Assembly: GCA_012295275.1 (NCBI GenBank)
Contig: CM022667.1
Span: 19,870,410-19,934,409, forward strand
From: Chrysomallon squamiferum
Lineage: Eukaryota; Mollusca; Gastropoda; Neomphalida; Peltospiridae
Length of the DNA stretch: 64,000 nucleotides
Reading direction: 5' to 3'
Shown here: positions 25,255 through 38,700 of the stretch, one piece after another
Layout: each line of letters starts with the position of its first letter
Position numbering within the stretch: the first letter of the stretch is position 1
Notes under the pieces: model-generated
The model's database searches: none
Told to the model about the DNA's origin: nothing
What the model saw: only the letters and a program-made list of their open reading frames with translations
Position numbers and translations under genes: made by a program

Positions 25255-26485
25255 AAAGATTTTTTTTTTTTTTTTAAATACTTTTACCCCCCCCCCCAGT
25301 ATCTGAAGTAACTAACTATCTGAAATGTGTAAATATAACTATCTATTTCAGTTATTGCGGTTATTACAGTGTGATCTCAAACTGATATCTGACGGACCAA
25401 AGTGCAGTAACTGATTTATCACGTATACATTTCAGTGACCATTAATCTATATACTTCCACTGCGTAAATCAAAACCTTTTATGACGTCAGAACAAAAATC
25501 TAATTTTACTTAGATTTTGAAATAAGTGTTATTGTTTGCTTGTACGTTTGGGTTTTTTTTCGTGTGTTTTTTCAGTATTAATGTACCTGTTAAATAATAA
25601 TCCATGAATGATTTTTTAATTAAAAAAAAAAATAAAAAATAAAATAAAATTATTTCCTGTCTTTTACTTTTATTTATTTATTTACTTATTTACTTATTTA
25701 TTTATTTGTCTGTCTGTTTGTTTACTTATTTTGACTATAATTTCAAACATTAGAGGATGTTTTAAAATCTCAACGCTCTGGTTTCAAGTCATCTGTCTCG
25801 TTTGTGTTTAAAACAGACAACAACACTCTAAAGTTCAGTGACTGATTATTAGATAAATTGGCTTAACACCTTTTCAGACATCAGCGAAGTAGGTTTAACA
25901 ACACCAGTAACTGTGTCCTGCAGCATCTTTTTTTTTTATGAAATGAAAAACTTCACGTTAACGTGAAAACCAATACAAAAAAAGTTGGTGTGAAAAACCT
26001 ATAATTATGTCTACATTGCGTAATACGTCAGCAAATATTGCGGTTGGCTGTAACAAATAATACACCGCACCCAGTAACTTAGCTACGATTGCGTAATATG
26101 ATTATTATAACCGTACTGTTAGGGGTTTTTTAAACTGGTATTATACTGAAAAAAAAAAAAAAAAAAAAAAATTAATATCGGGATATATCCGCCGCAGTAT
26201 CTGACAGTATAAGGCAATATAAACATGCTGTAATTTGTAATTTGAAACGTTAGGTTAAAATCGCCCTGAACTCAGTGTACAGAAATAATTAAATCAAATC
26301 TGTTACACAGATCACAGATTGTTACATGCTTTGTTTAAAAGATAACTGAAGTGTCGGCGAGCACGTGCATTGCGTGTCTATTTTTCTGCTTGTTATCATT
26401 AAATATGCTTCATTACCTAAATGGTTCTATTAGCCCACTTGGCCACCTAAATGGATCTCAGAAAAGCGTTCGTTGAGAACAAATG

Positions 26486-26519
<34 letters not shown>

Positions 26520-27792
26520 CAGAAAATATTTCAGCCAAAGCTGCTTCCAAATATCTGATTTTTAATTTTGTTTGCTATAAAGACAGTATCGCATTTTTTT
26601 AAACTGATATTACTAGATAAATGATGAGTAAGTATGATAATAATGTTTGTAAGATGATTATGTTCTTGTTATTTCGAAACCGGCTAGTTTATATCTAAAA
26701 ATGCACATGGCTCTCTTTCCACTATCTCTGATTCAGTTATTAGTCGTATTTCAATTAAACACTCGCCCACTTCCTTTTGATAATAATATAAATAATTAAC
26801 TGTTTTTGAAATGTATTCTCACAATTTATACATTTAAAAATGTTTTTAATCCAGTCCACCTACATTTAAATATAGTTTTATTATTTAAGTAAATTTTATA
26901 CACAGTGTTCAGTCGGCTGTGACATTACTGACTCAAACACAATGAGTGTAACTTTTTGTGTGTATGTGTGTATGTTTGAAAAACTACACTACAAAAAATA
27001 AAACAAAAAACAAAAATAAAAGAAGAAAAGGAAATACCAAGAAAAAAAAAAAGAAAAAAAATAAGAAAGAAAGAAAGGAAAAAAGAGATAACAAAAAATA
27101 AAATAAAATAAAGATTCTTATCTTTTAAAAGGTTTTCTAAATTTTTTCTTTTTCATTATTATTATTTTTTAAATAAATAATCTGAAGATTATGCCCTTAT
27201 TCTGTCAACCATGCAACATCACCTACATGTTTTGAATTTATAAAATATTAAATGTATTAAAACAAGGACAGTAGTATTAACCTACAGTTGGGATCCGGGT
27301 ATAGAGTAATACCTGGAAGAGAGATAAAAATACACACGAGCAATGATTACAGTAATATGCAGGGTACAAGCAGGTGTGGCATAATAAAGTGCTTAGTGTT
27401 ACAAACTGGGAGTGTAATCGTATTTATTTAGCTTCGTGTATATGACAACATATATATATATAAGACTGAGGATTAAATAACACTGGGTTTACGAGTAACA
27501 AGCACTTTCTATTAAAATAAGTCTTTATTTATTTTGTGTGTGTGTCCTTAGTTAATAGTAAGCACACACACACATATATAAAACATATATACACATGTAT
27601 ATATTTATGAACACACGCTCAAACACACACATACATTCATTTATATTCACATATATACATTATACTTAAACACACACACACACACACGCATATACAAAAC
27701 AGAAAAGAAATTAATTATGGCCATTAATAATTAAGATTATGAAGAGCAAAAAGAAAAAGAAAAGCAAGAATAATACACACATCCAAATGTAT

Positions 27793-27823
<31 letters not shown>

Positions 27824-27839
27824 AATACATATACATAAG

Positions 27840-27884
<45 letters not shown>

Positions 27885-27887
27885 GTT

Positions 27888-27920
<33 letters not shown>

Positions 27921-28750
27921 TTTATATATATATATATATGTATATATATGTTTACATAATATATAAATATATATATATACTAATATATTAAAAAAAATAA
28001 TAATAATAAATTAATACAAATAATGACATAACAAAAGAAGACCTTGTTTTTACAATTCAATTCTGAGTAATGTAATAATGTCTAACAATCAGACGTTTGA
28101 AACAACGGACACATCATTAACTCGTTTTATAAAACGTAAAGCAGTGTTGAATATACTGAATACCACAGTGTACAAATTTAAGAACTGGTATCACGATAAA
28201 TTTTAAAAAATTTATTTGATTTGTCAGGTTTCACAGAAACCAGGAATCTGTTTATAAGCTGGTAAATGGTAACGAATTAAAGTTTCATTATCTTAATAAA
28301 GCACGTGAAAGCCACTGGAATGTTTCAAAAACACTTTAATTAGCGTAAATCATAAAATTTTAAAACCTATTTTCCTTCTTCTTTTTTTTATTTTTTTATA
28401 CAGATACGGGTTTTTGATGCTATTGTATACACCCATGCATTATTAATGAAGTTGTTGTTGTCACTGTTGTCGTTACAAATAAGTAAATTTGCAACTTGTC
28501 AAATCGATCAAGCCAAAGTTTTGTGTAAAATGTCACGGATGAATAGTGCTTATCGAATAACGTACGGTATGTTTAGTAAGTGATATAAATAGCACTTTAG
28601 TGCCATGCCTGATTTATACATACACATCTGTCATAGAGGCAAACAGTAAAATAAAACTTTTATCTGTAACAAACTGTTCACGTATTACGAATCTGTTTAT
28701 ATATATATATATTCTGATTCATACGTAAATTGTGATTATGCATTTGTCAT

Positions 28751-28755
<5 letters not shown>
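25255..28755. other. Gene-free AT-rich DNA with simple repeats
   Basis: Poly-T (25260-25275), poly-C (about 25289-25298), TTTA repeats (about 25670-25710), poly-A (about 26150-26171), poly-T (about 26490-26519), CA runs (about 27560-27690), and a long TA tract broken by GTATA motifs (27802-27980). No exon-like or RNA-gene signal was recognised. Confidence 0.75.

Positions 28756-28831
<76 letters not shown>
28756..28831. repeat. (CT)n microsatellite
   Basis: An uninterrupted CT run of about 75 bp, complementary in sequence to the GA run at 12442-12540. No gene is associated. Confidence 0.98.
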
Positions 28832-28834
<3 letters not shown>

Positions 28835-29198
28835 TCTCTCATAAATTCATATATACATATATACACATATATAGGTTATAGCTAGACAGAAGATAGACGG
28901 AGTGATAGATAGAGATAGATAGAGACATATAGAGAGAGATTATTATAAATAAATACACATAACACAATATATATACATATTATATGTATATCTACAGTGA
29001 AGATCGTGCTATATATACTAACACAGAACGAAAACACGTATTTTCATCTAACCACTAACAGTACAATCTAATGTACGACACACCCGATTGACAAACACGC
29101 AGAAAACAGTTTCAACCATGTACATCTGAGATTAAACCACACATCTATTCAGTCAATAATCGATCATCTCTAAACGTCCAATAAACAAAATAACCGTA

Positions 29199-29229
<31 letters not shown>

Positions 29230-30978
29230 GAAAAACGAACTTACCTGTCCTGTCATCAGACATTTCAATCGTTCTGCTCCGCTACCTTTCAGAAACTAAC
29301 CACATTTAAACTGAAATCTGACCACCTCTGATGACGACGTGTACTCGTAGATAACGTAGACATTTTGAAGGAACTAATACCAGTTATTTAGGAGTGGCTG
29401 GGTTTTTTTACAAAAAATTTAAAAAAAATAAAAAGTAAAATCCTTTAACCGCAATACAAATGATTAATAATCCCGTACGCCAGGGTGAACAATGTAACGT
29501 TCGTTTGTACATGCAGTCTCGGTTATCAGACCCACTTACGGGGGCGTGATACGTTCGAGACACAGTTTCTGCCACACAGCAAATGCATATTGTTTGCACA
29601 AGCGAGCCTTGAAATATGTCACACCGCCTGTCGTATGTTGTACGTATTCACTCCATTTTGTTTTCGTGTATCCAGGCATCTAGGGTAACATAACTCGCGG
29701 GTGTTAGCGCTGTACGGGCGAAACAGCGCCGAACGACTCAACTTTCTTTGTAATGAAGTTTAATGGCGATAACAATGACTAACGTTGCTGAAATGGTGAA
29801 GTTACTTTTCTCGGAGTAGTTCCGAAAAGAGCACCGATTTATGAGTGCAAGATGAACTGAGCCGTTAGCACATCCGCCCACTATAAATCAGCTGTATGTA
29901 TTGTACGTGTGTGTGTAGGTGTAGGTGTGTGTATGTGTGTGTGTGTGTGTGTATGTGTGTATACGTGTGTGTGTGTATGTGTGTATACGTGTGTGTGTGT
30001 GTGTACATATATTATAGTATTTTCAGACATAACGCACACAAACACATTTTTTTTTATAACAGCACACGTTACACCTACCAGTTTATGTGTGTATGTGTGA
30101 ATGTGAGTGTGCGCGCGCGTTTGTGCGCGCGTGTGTGTTTCTAAATATAAGCGTATTTGTTCTAACCGGTCATAAAAGCCACAATTCTTAGACAAAAGTG
30201 TATGATGTAATCAATGGAACAGCGTTATTATAGCTGTTAATAATTTACAATGTATTAAACTTAATCCGATTTGATTTATGTTAGTAATGTTCTTACAGCT
30301 GGTTCAAGTCGACGCGTCTCCAAACAGTTAATAATTAATAAAGTGAGCTGAAACTGTGCGTGCACGGTTAGTAAATGTATGACTGACCGATTAGTCATCT
30401 GCTAACTGCAGACGAGCTACAGTTGATTCATCAGTGCGTGTGGAGCGAATCAAAAAATGTCAGAAACGGGGACGGCATCAATATGGTGGAATTACCTTGG
30501 AAGAAGTAACACATTCCATTAAAAAGAATGAGATAATTATCGGCTTGCCATAAATAGGGAGGAGAGTTTAATTACCTCCAACCCGACCCGGACACGAAAC
30601 GTGCGAGTTGTTTAAAGTTTGCATAATGATGTCATCGTGCTGGAGAGAAGTGTAATAACTGGCAGTCACCTCCGCTGCAATAAACTGGAAGCGTCACGCT
30701 ATATTGATTGATGATGTGTACTTTGGTTAATTTCCCTGCTGAAATAGCAAACATAAAATATAAATTACAGGGAAAAAACCTGACATCACCTTACTCATCA
30801 GAAACATTTTTTTTTAGTTTTAGGTCAAATATAAAATTATTTTTTTAAATGTTTTATTTCTCTCGTAAGGTTAAAAACCTATAAATACGCGCGCGCGCGC
30901 GCGCAACAACACACAGCACACACAAAAAAGCAAAAACAAATAAAATAAAATAAAATAATAAAATAAATTAAAAAATAA
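28832..30978. other. Gene-free interval with a GC-richer patch and GT runs
   Basis: GT/TATG repeats at about 29908-30005 and a GCGC run at 30888-30904. The stretches 29460-29870 and 30400-30720 are less AT-rich than their surroundings, without an open frame or recognised repeat. A minus-strand donor-like ACAG/GTAAGTTCG (complement 29236-29248) borders a CG-containing patch to its right. It could be a distal 5' exon of a minus-strand gene, but nothing links it to one. Confidence 0.5.
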
Positions 30979-31220
30979 CAGTAGCGTGCAGAGGGAGGGG
31001 GGCAGAAGGGGCGGTGGCCCCGGGCATTGAAATGCTCGGAAATCCAGTCAGAGAAAAGAACTTAATAAATTTGGTTGATTTATATTTATATTTTATTTCA
31101 TCTGTGTTTACATATCTTCCTTTGTCATAACATTTTTCAGTACTATGCCTTATACTTGAATCTGTGGGCATACAATGAGGGAGTTGGTCCCGGGCATCAC
31201 CAGACGTCTGCACACGACTG
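30979..31220. mobile_element. Non-autonomous hAT-like MITE
   Basis: The left end begins CAGTAGCGTGCAGAGG and runs into a G-rich block ending GGCCCCGGGCA. The right end, read on the other strand, begins CAGTCGTGTGCAGACG and contains TGCCCGGGACC. The two termini match at 13 of 16 positions. A CAGTRGCGT-type terminus with an inner CCCCGGGC block is a pattern I recall from hAT-family elements. The AT-rich interior of about 150 bp has no open frame. I could not see a convincing 8-bp target duplication, so the exact ends may be off by a base or two. Confidence 0.55.
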
Positions 31221-32198
31221 ACTATAACCTTACAATAACGCAAGCATCACAACAACATCCATTTAGTGTTTGTTTTGTGACTGGGATGTGACAGGTCGCA
31301 CGATCTACTCTCTGCAGAGAAGCTAACGTGTTTTTCTCGTTACAGCCAGCAATCTTTCAAAAATATGCTAAATAACTATTCATATTATTATTGTTTTAAA
31401 ATAAAACCTTTGGTACCTTCAACTGGTAGCCCATTTAATATATTTCCAAAGTATTATAAATTATTGTTGTTTAAATTAAGCTTTCGATTATTAGAACTTT
31501 GCGATCATATTCTCAGTCTACTGAAGATTTTTTTTATAATTGCTGTGTTTGAAATGACATCACCACGAAATTGAAAAATGTCATCTCTTTCAACCTACGT
31601 GCGCTTGTAATACAGTCCTTTATTATCAATGATTTCCTCAGTATAATTATTCTTATTTCGCTTAAGCATAATGATACGAATGTAGCCAAATATTAGCCAT
31701 GGCAAGCAGAGGCTATACTTTTTAAAATCTGAACGCCTGGGAAAATACTGTTTGTATTCAATGAGACTATTAATTATAGAATGAAGATTTGTGTACAATT
31801 TCCACACGAAACAGATCTGTTCGATTGAAAACTGAAAAAGATTACCGCACAGCAAAATCAGAGTACCTGCTTTTACACCATTTTGCATTGTGCTGAATAA
31901 CGTGTTTGGTTTGTGCTGAATGAATAAATATTTAACAACTCCATACACCGGATATTAATGATTATTTCCCGTCGTTATTCTATAATCCTTCGTCCTTTCA
32001 GGGTGATTTGTTTTACACAAACAGGAAAGGTTTGTAGTTTGATAAATCGATCGAAGGATCTTGGTTGGAACGAGAAATACGCCTAAAGTACTTAACCGTT
32101 GACCGATAATCCCACAGGTCTGAGATTTCATACGGACAGAAAGCAATCTGAACAGTAATAGATATGACTGTGCCGTGCATACATTTCACAAAACAATT

Positions 32199-32235
<37 letters not shown>

Positions 32236-32948
32236 AAAAAGATGAAATTAATGGCAAATACAAAAAAACATCCATTTTGTTCCGGTACGTAGAATTCACA
32301 GAGGTGAAACGGATGTTTTTGCCAACAATATTGTTTTCATCGATTGTGTGATAACTACTTGGTCAATAATTTATTTTTTAATTTTTAATTTTTTTTTTTT
32401 TTTTTTTTTTTTTTATGAATAGTAACTTGATAAATTACTGATAAAATGTAAACTCTAGTGGGCCGAACAGTTCATTCTAAATTCGAATCCTTGATTATCG
32501 TCTGCTGTTAATGAAAACGAAGTACTCTCTCAGAGTTACTCAATACGTCCTGCCGTCAGACAAATAATCTGCATTGATTTCTGGTAATGACGTAACAAAA
32601 ACAAATAATTAGTAAGATTACCAGGAACGGTGAACGTGATACACTTTCCAACAGAAACGTGTTTCGTGTTTTAGAATACGATCGCTTTTAATTTCCTAAT
32701 AACAAATTATTGATAATGCAGGAATTATATATTCCAACTGACGTTACCGCGGGAATAAGGCGGTGCTATGTATAGAGTGGTCACATGATCTCAGAAAAAA
32801 AAGTACGCATGCAAAGGAAATGCAGAAACCAATATATTCGAACCTAAGATAAAGGGTGAAATTTTTTTTCTTTCTCTCTCTTTTTTTTTTCAGATTAGAA
32901 ATTATCACTGCTAAAAAAATAAAAAATAAAAATACAGATTAACGGTTA

Positions 32949-32950
<2 letters not shown>
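31221..32950. other. Gene-free AT-rich DNA
   Basis: A GA run of about 33 bp at 32202-32234 and poly-T at about 32391-32414. Short open frames on both strands show no recognisable domain. An isolated tRNA B-box-like TTCGAATCC at 32482-32490 has no A box or cloverleaf around it. Confidence 0.65.

Positions 32951-33002
<52 letters not shown>
32951..33002. repeat. (GT)n microsatellite
   Basis: About 26 uninterrupted GT units, ending some 40 bp before the LINE fragment. Confidence 0.98.
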
Positions 33003-33007
<5 letters not shown>

Positions 33008-33042
33008 TTAATTTTATTGGCAAATCCGCTGTTCTAAAATAA

Positions 33043-33345
33043 TAAATGATGACAACAACCCATTAATATGGAAAAAGATATATTTAACACCCACATTAGG
33101 TACTAAACAAATTGCTCTTCTTGAATTTCAACATAAAATTATTAATAGAATAATAGCAACCAATAGTTTTCTTTGTACTATTGGGATTCGGGACGATGCA
33201 CTTTGCACAGTCTGTAAAGAAAACGAGGAAACGATCAGGCACCTTTTTGTAAAATGTTCCAAAGTGACTTTTTTGTGGCGAAATTTGGAATCTTGGATTT
33301 TTATGTTACTTGATTCTGTACAATTACAAACGACAGAAGGATAAT
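33043..33345 (+). mobile_element. 5'-truncated LINE: end of ORF2 with zf-RVT domain
   Basis: Translation of this stretch gives NPLIWKKIYLTP, then EFQHKIINRIIATNSFL, then CTVCKENEETIRHLFVKCSK followed by FLWRNLESWI and a stop near 33344. The C-x2-C-x7-H-x4-C arrangement with ETI.HLF..C is the zinc-binding zf-RVT region at the C terminus of non-LTR retrotransposon ORF2 proteins. The reverse transcriptase and endonuclease are absent, so this is a dead, 5'-truncated copy. Downstream sequence to about 33910, ending in (AAT)n then A-rich DNA, could be the element's 3'UTR and tail, but a TA run and other insertions make that uncertain. Confidence 0.75.
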
Positions 33346-33405
33346 ATTTGGTTTACAAACAGGACAAAAAAAAAAATACTTAATCATTTAACTGTAATAA
33401 CAGAA

Positions 33406-33445
<40 letters not shown>

Positions 33446-34867
33446 CAGTGTAGCTAACACTTCACTATCATTACCTCGTTGTCTAGCCACGGTAAGAAAT
33501 TATTATATGATAAAAAATATATATATAGATAAAGATAAAAAAAAATTGCAAGGGGACGATCATATTAAAAAGAGGTCCCCTCTTTGTTGCGGTACTAGAA
33601 GCCATTGAATAAAGTATTCCTTGTCTCAGTTTTTTTTTTTTTTTTTTTTTAAATTAAAGTTGGTTTAATCAACTGGTTTTTAAATGTATCTGTAAATATA
33701 TATATATATATATATTTAATATAACCATGCAGATATATCAATCAGGTAAAAAAGGAGCTCTGTTGTGAAATACCCCATGTATTTTTGTAAATACTTGTTA
33801 TACGTGCTGTGAGTATTTTGGGGTTTTGTTCCTTCTGTTTATATTTAGTAAATCATGTTTTGTAAACTGTACCATTGCCAATAATAATAATAATAATAAA
33901 ATAAAAAAAATCCTCCATAATATCTTTATAAGCAGATGTTGAAAAATAAATGGAATTTGTGTTTAGACTTAGATCCTATTCTCAGCTTAACTCCGAAATC
34001 CGAAAAACTTCCGGTCTCAAGCATTTCGTGAAAAATTATCCTCAGCGTTAAAATAGGTAAGAAATTGTAAAATAACGTCATTAAAAAAGTAGGTCATAAA
34101 GAAACTTACGTTTATTATATTCATATATGTTTTTGTACGAGCTGGTGCATTTTTATAATAAAAAGGAATTAAAATCAACGAACAACAAAAACGAATAATA
34201 AAAATCGATACTGAGGGAAAATACCATAAAGAATAAGCAGAATATTAATAATACAAATTAATTTGTTAATGTGGCGGACGCAGTCATGAAAATTGCAGAC
34301 GTCCTAATGGAAGAATATCGAATTGTCAATTCCGAAATACTCAAAGCATCTCAGCAAAAACTGGGAAAAAAAAAAATTAAAAAAAATTGTCTACGTGTTG
34401 GCAGACATATTGATAAGACTCTGAACAGCTGGTGAATTACTATTGGAAAATGAGCACGAAACACTGCACATTGAAAGAAAATAATTTTTACTTAATGTTG
34501 TAGGTGAGCTTTTGTATTTTCTTTATTTATTTATTTTATCTCTGTCTCTATCTGTCTCCTTCACGATGCTTTTTATTTATTCACTTTTTTTTAAAATATT
34601 CATTTATATATATATTTATATATTTATATATAATACACTTTTTTTTTTGAGAGAAAACTATATGTTTATCGATGTACGTGTCAGTAAGGTAAAATAGTTT
34701 ACATGAAAGGTTTTTTTTTTTTTTTTATTGCGAAATAAAACAGATCCTGTTGCATAGTCGATAGATACATTATAAAAGTCGTGACAGTATTACACATAAG
34801 AATTAATATTTTCTACACTACTGCTTACGTCATTCAAAATACACCTCAGGAGTGAAAAGACCTAGTG
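33346..34867. other. Probable LINE 3' region and AT-rich intergenic DNA
   Basis: TA run 33410-33442, poly-T 33631-33650, (AAT)n at about 33880-33898. A 55-codon open stretch at about 34263-34433 (with MEEYRIVNSEILKASQQKLG) is unrecognised and interrupted by A-runs. It is not called as a gene. Confidence 0.5.
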
Positions 34868-34944
34868 CAGGGATCGGCAGCCTTTTAGAGAGAGTTGTCA
34901 GACGTCTATGCAGTGTTTTGGAGCGGGCCAAGATATCAAATTTA

Positions 34945-34991
<47 letters not shown>

Positions 34992-35062
34992 ACACACATG
35001 CACACACACATGCACTCACACACATACACACACACACACACACACATACTGACACACACACA
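34868..35062. mobile_element. Possible hAT terminal fragment invaded by a (CA)n run
   Basis: CAGGGATCGGCAGCCTTTTA at 34868-34887 resembles the CAGGGGTCGGCAACCTTTT terminus I recall for Charlie-like hAT transposons. It is followed by GACGTCTATGCAGTGTTTTG and GAGCGGGCC, also reminiscent of that family. A CA/TGCA microsatellite of about 115 bp starts at 34947. The opposite terminus was not found. Confidence 0.3.
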
Positions 35063-35716
35063 CACCGATCGATCTCTCTCAGTTCTATCTTCAACATTGA
35101 GCAGCAAAAAGGGTTTCTTGGAAGCAAGGCTGTTTTAGTCTGCAGATTTAAAAAATAAATAAAATAAACGTTAATGTAATAATTGATGTCCACATGTTCA
35201 GTTGGCAGACCGGACTAAATACCGAGGGTGACGAACTAGTGACTCTGGTTATATCTACAGATTTATTGTTAACATTTGCATCTTTACATTATAAATAACA
35301 TCAAAATAATTAAATTATTTCGGTCTTTTCGATCTATGCAAAGTTTCTTGTTGTTATTTATTTAATAAAGTATAAATTATCTATATGCGGTAAAGAACCA
35401 CGTTACTAAGTGCCTAGTTTAATTTATAAAAAGTGACGTAACTGGAATTTAAGTCTGACCGTGTCAGTGTTTCTCATATTTATTGCTTTCATCTTATCTT
35501 TAATCAGCAGTTTTTCATTGGTTATTTTTAGATTTTTATTTCTTTTAATAAGTAATAATAATAACAGGAAGAAGATGAAGAAGAAGAAGAAAGATACTAT
35601 GAAGTATTTTATATCTATATCAAAAGAGAAAACTAATATTTATATGCATACATTTCTTTAAATAATTTCATTAGATCTTTTTTTCTAGTGGTTTAAATGG
35701 CAAAAAAATAAATATA

Positions 35717-35773
<57 letters not shown>

Positions 35774-38700
35774 GAAATTTAAAAAAAAAGAAGAAAAAAA
35801 AAAGGAAAAAGTTAATAATTAGTGGCTTTCATTTTAAAATATAGAAAAATATGGCAGTACATATCTATCTGCTCCTATATTACTCAGTTCCGGCAATTTA
35901 ATTAGAAAGTATTTGGGAATCTAACAAAGTAAGACATAATGGTTATCAATATGACATTAATAGACACAGATAATCAAAGGTAACCTCCCAAGAAGTTGAA
36001 GTGATTTGTTGAAGAGTGAAATTAATACTGCTCAATGGATCTCTGATAAATACGTCAAATAAGCATGTGTCAGTTGAGAAGCCAAAATCAGGGCTGTTGA
36101 AAGTGCGGTGTCATAATCAGCGAAGTTATAGATCGCAGTTACTGGTTTTAATCGTTTGTAAAACTGTAGTTTAATCAGTTACTGTAATGCACAATATACT
36201 TATTTTCTTTTAGTTGCACACTGGTTTCTAAACCATTTTTTATGATAAGTCAATAGAACTTAAGCATAATTTGATTATAGTTGTTGATTAGAGTGCTTTT
36301 ATTATGATTATGATTTAATCATTACTTACATCTTTAAAAAAATGTTCAGCCATCATTTATGGTCCTGAGGCAAAATAATAAAGCGTATTTTAAAGATCAA
36401 ACGGTTTTGTTGCTGTTGTGGTTGTTTTCCCTCTTTATGTAACTTCATCATATACAGATCGTTTTTAAATGAACCCATAAAACTGTTCCGACGGCGAATT
36501 TTTAATTTCGCGACATGAAACATATTTTACAAAAAGTACATCTACGTAATAAATTATGACGTAGCAAAGGGGCGGAACCAGAGATCGATGGAACGGATAA
36601 AATATCACTGATACAATTAACTGTAAAATTATGGATGAAATAATATGCTGCAACAACAAAAAAAAAAAAAAAAAAAAAAAAAGAAAGAAAAAAAAAGAAG
36701 GAAAAAAAAAAAAAAATAAAAATAAAAAAATAAAAAAAGCTAAATGGAACATCAGAATACTACTATAATGTAACATCTGCATGCAACCAAATCAGAAATA
36801 GCATAATATAAGGTATAAGAAAGAAAATGAATGAAATGATTTACTAAACCTTTTTCGCAGAGCTTATGTCAAGTGTGTCCAAGTGTGTCAAAGTGACTCT
36901 TGTGTTATATGATATGCTATGAAAATACAAAATCAGTGAGAGAAAGAAAAACAACAACCCACAATCAGCGTTATATGAATCCTAACACAGCTATAGCAGT
37001 CTGCCGCTGGACTACAAGCATCGGTAGAGTGCAGGTGAATCACAAACATAATATAGGTTATTTAATAACGTATTACAGAATATTTAACATTTTTGATCAT
37101 CGTTTTTCTCTATTTCTTTCTTCTTCCTTTTTTTTTTTAATTATACATTTTTTATGTTGTTGTTGTTGTTGTTATTATTTCTTCTTTGCTTTATTTTTTG
37201 CTTTATATTATTTTTTGTTATTGTTACTGTTGTTGTTATTGTTTTATTTATTTATTTATTTATTTATTTATTGTAAATTTGTTTTACCTTCTTGCATTGA
37301 TTTAGAATAACTGATTATCTTCACCACAGGTAATTAGAATTATCTGCTCTATCTGCAATAATACGTTAGTCATTCTGTCACCATAGAAACACGTGCTGTC
37401 GTAACACGTGCTATTCATGATGCAACACGTGTTTTGAATCATCGATAAAGAAAAAAAATATAATTACCACACACACACACACACATTCGCCATTCTACCT
37501 GCAGTTCTAAATGTTTTATTTTTCTCCAGAACTGTCGATTCACGTACACTCATTTCGTTGTCGCCTACAAAAACTATACATTAAAACACGACAGTTCTTA
37601 AATAACCATTTATTTTAAATGAAAACCGGGTTTGGTAATTTAAGATCCAAAACAGCAATTAAACACTAAACAAGTGTGTATGTATTAACTTGTTCGAAAT
37701 CTCAAAATATTTTGATTTGGTGAATGCTGTTGGTAAAAAACATCTAGACAAAATATTTGAAATAGACCAATATATTTTTTATGCACTCCATTCTTTTCAA
37801 AACACATACTTCGATGTTACGGTTATCTTGTTCCTTTCTTTTCAAAACATTAATACTAATAAATAAAAAATAAATAAATAAATAAATAATCTAATAAAGA
37901 AAGAAAAAATGTAAAGAAATAAATTTATGAATACCAATTTACAAAATAATATTAAAATGTCTATATCTGAGTATGTTTGTCTGTTGGTGTCTGTAAAATA
38001 ATTATTATGATGACGAAAAACAAATTAGGATCGGAATTAATTAGAAAAAAAAAAAAAAAAAAAATAAACGAAATATTAATGAAGATGATGATGATGATAA
38101 CAATAGTAATAAGAAGAAGAATAAGATAGACGTAAATATTAATTAATTGGAATTCCATATATATATATAGTGTGCTGATTCCAGTAATTCAGCTTTTGTA
38201 ATAACTAATTATAGTGCAGAAGTTGTGTTTCTTCTTCTTCTCTTATTATTTATTTATTTATTTATTTTAATGTCGATATTTGATGCTTGTTGTCAGTAAT
38301 TTATGTATCCCAACTTTAACTGATTCCCAGTCATAAAGCAAATTTAACAGAGTGTATCGGTTACGACACCAGTCTGTTAGAATACGGTTCGTACAAAACA
38401 GAACAGCTACCGCCGCTGACTTTTTCATCTGTACTGCTACTAATCTGTAGGATTCGAATAATTAAATTATCATGATCACAAAGAATTAAAACGGTGTCTT
38501 TGGAATGCGCTATTTGTGTATGTATTAGCACCGAAGTAAATTGTTAACTAGTCTGAGCTTAGTTTAAAATCGTGGTCAGAACTTCCGGCTAGGGCAGAAA
38601 CATAAACTGACTATTAGTATAGTACGTTAAACATACATGAGCACCCAAAATACAAACTGTGTAATATATGTAAAAAAATAATAAGAATAAGAATAAAAAA

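Noticed and set aside
23758-25255. Open frames of 276-494 codons in all three minus frames
   Set aside because: They translate a minisatellite; all frames are open because the unit lacks stops, and composition is restricted to a few residues in a 21-22 bp period.
25289-25298. Poly-C tract after the minisatellite
   Set aside because: Simple homopolymer beside poly-T; no further structure.
32482-32490. tRNA B-box-like TTCGAATCC
   Set aside because: No A box at the right distance and no cloverleaf-forming arms.
34263-34433. 55-codon open stretch with MEEYRIVNSEILKASQQKLG
   Set aside because: Unrecognised, contains A-runs, no clear splice sites. Could be a decayed element or chance.
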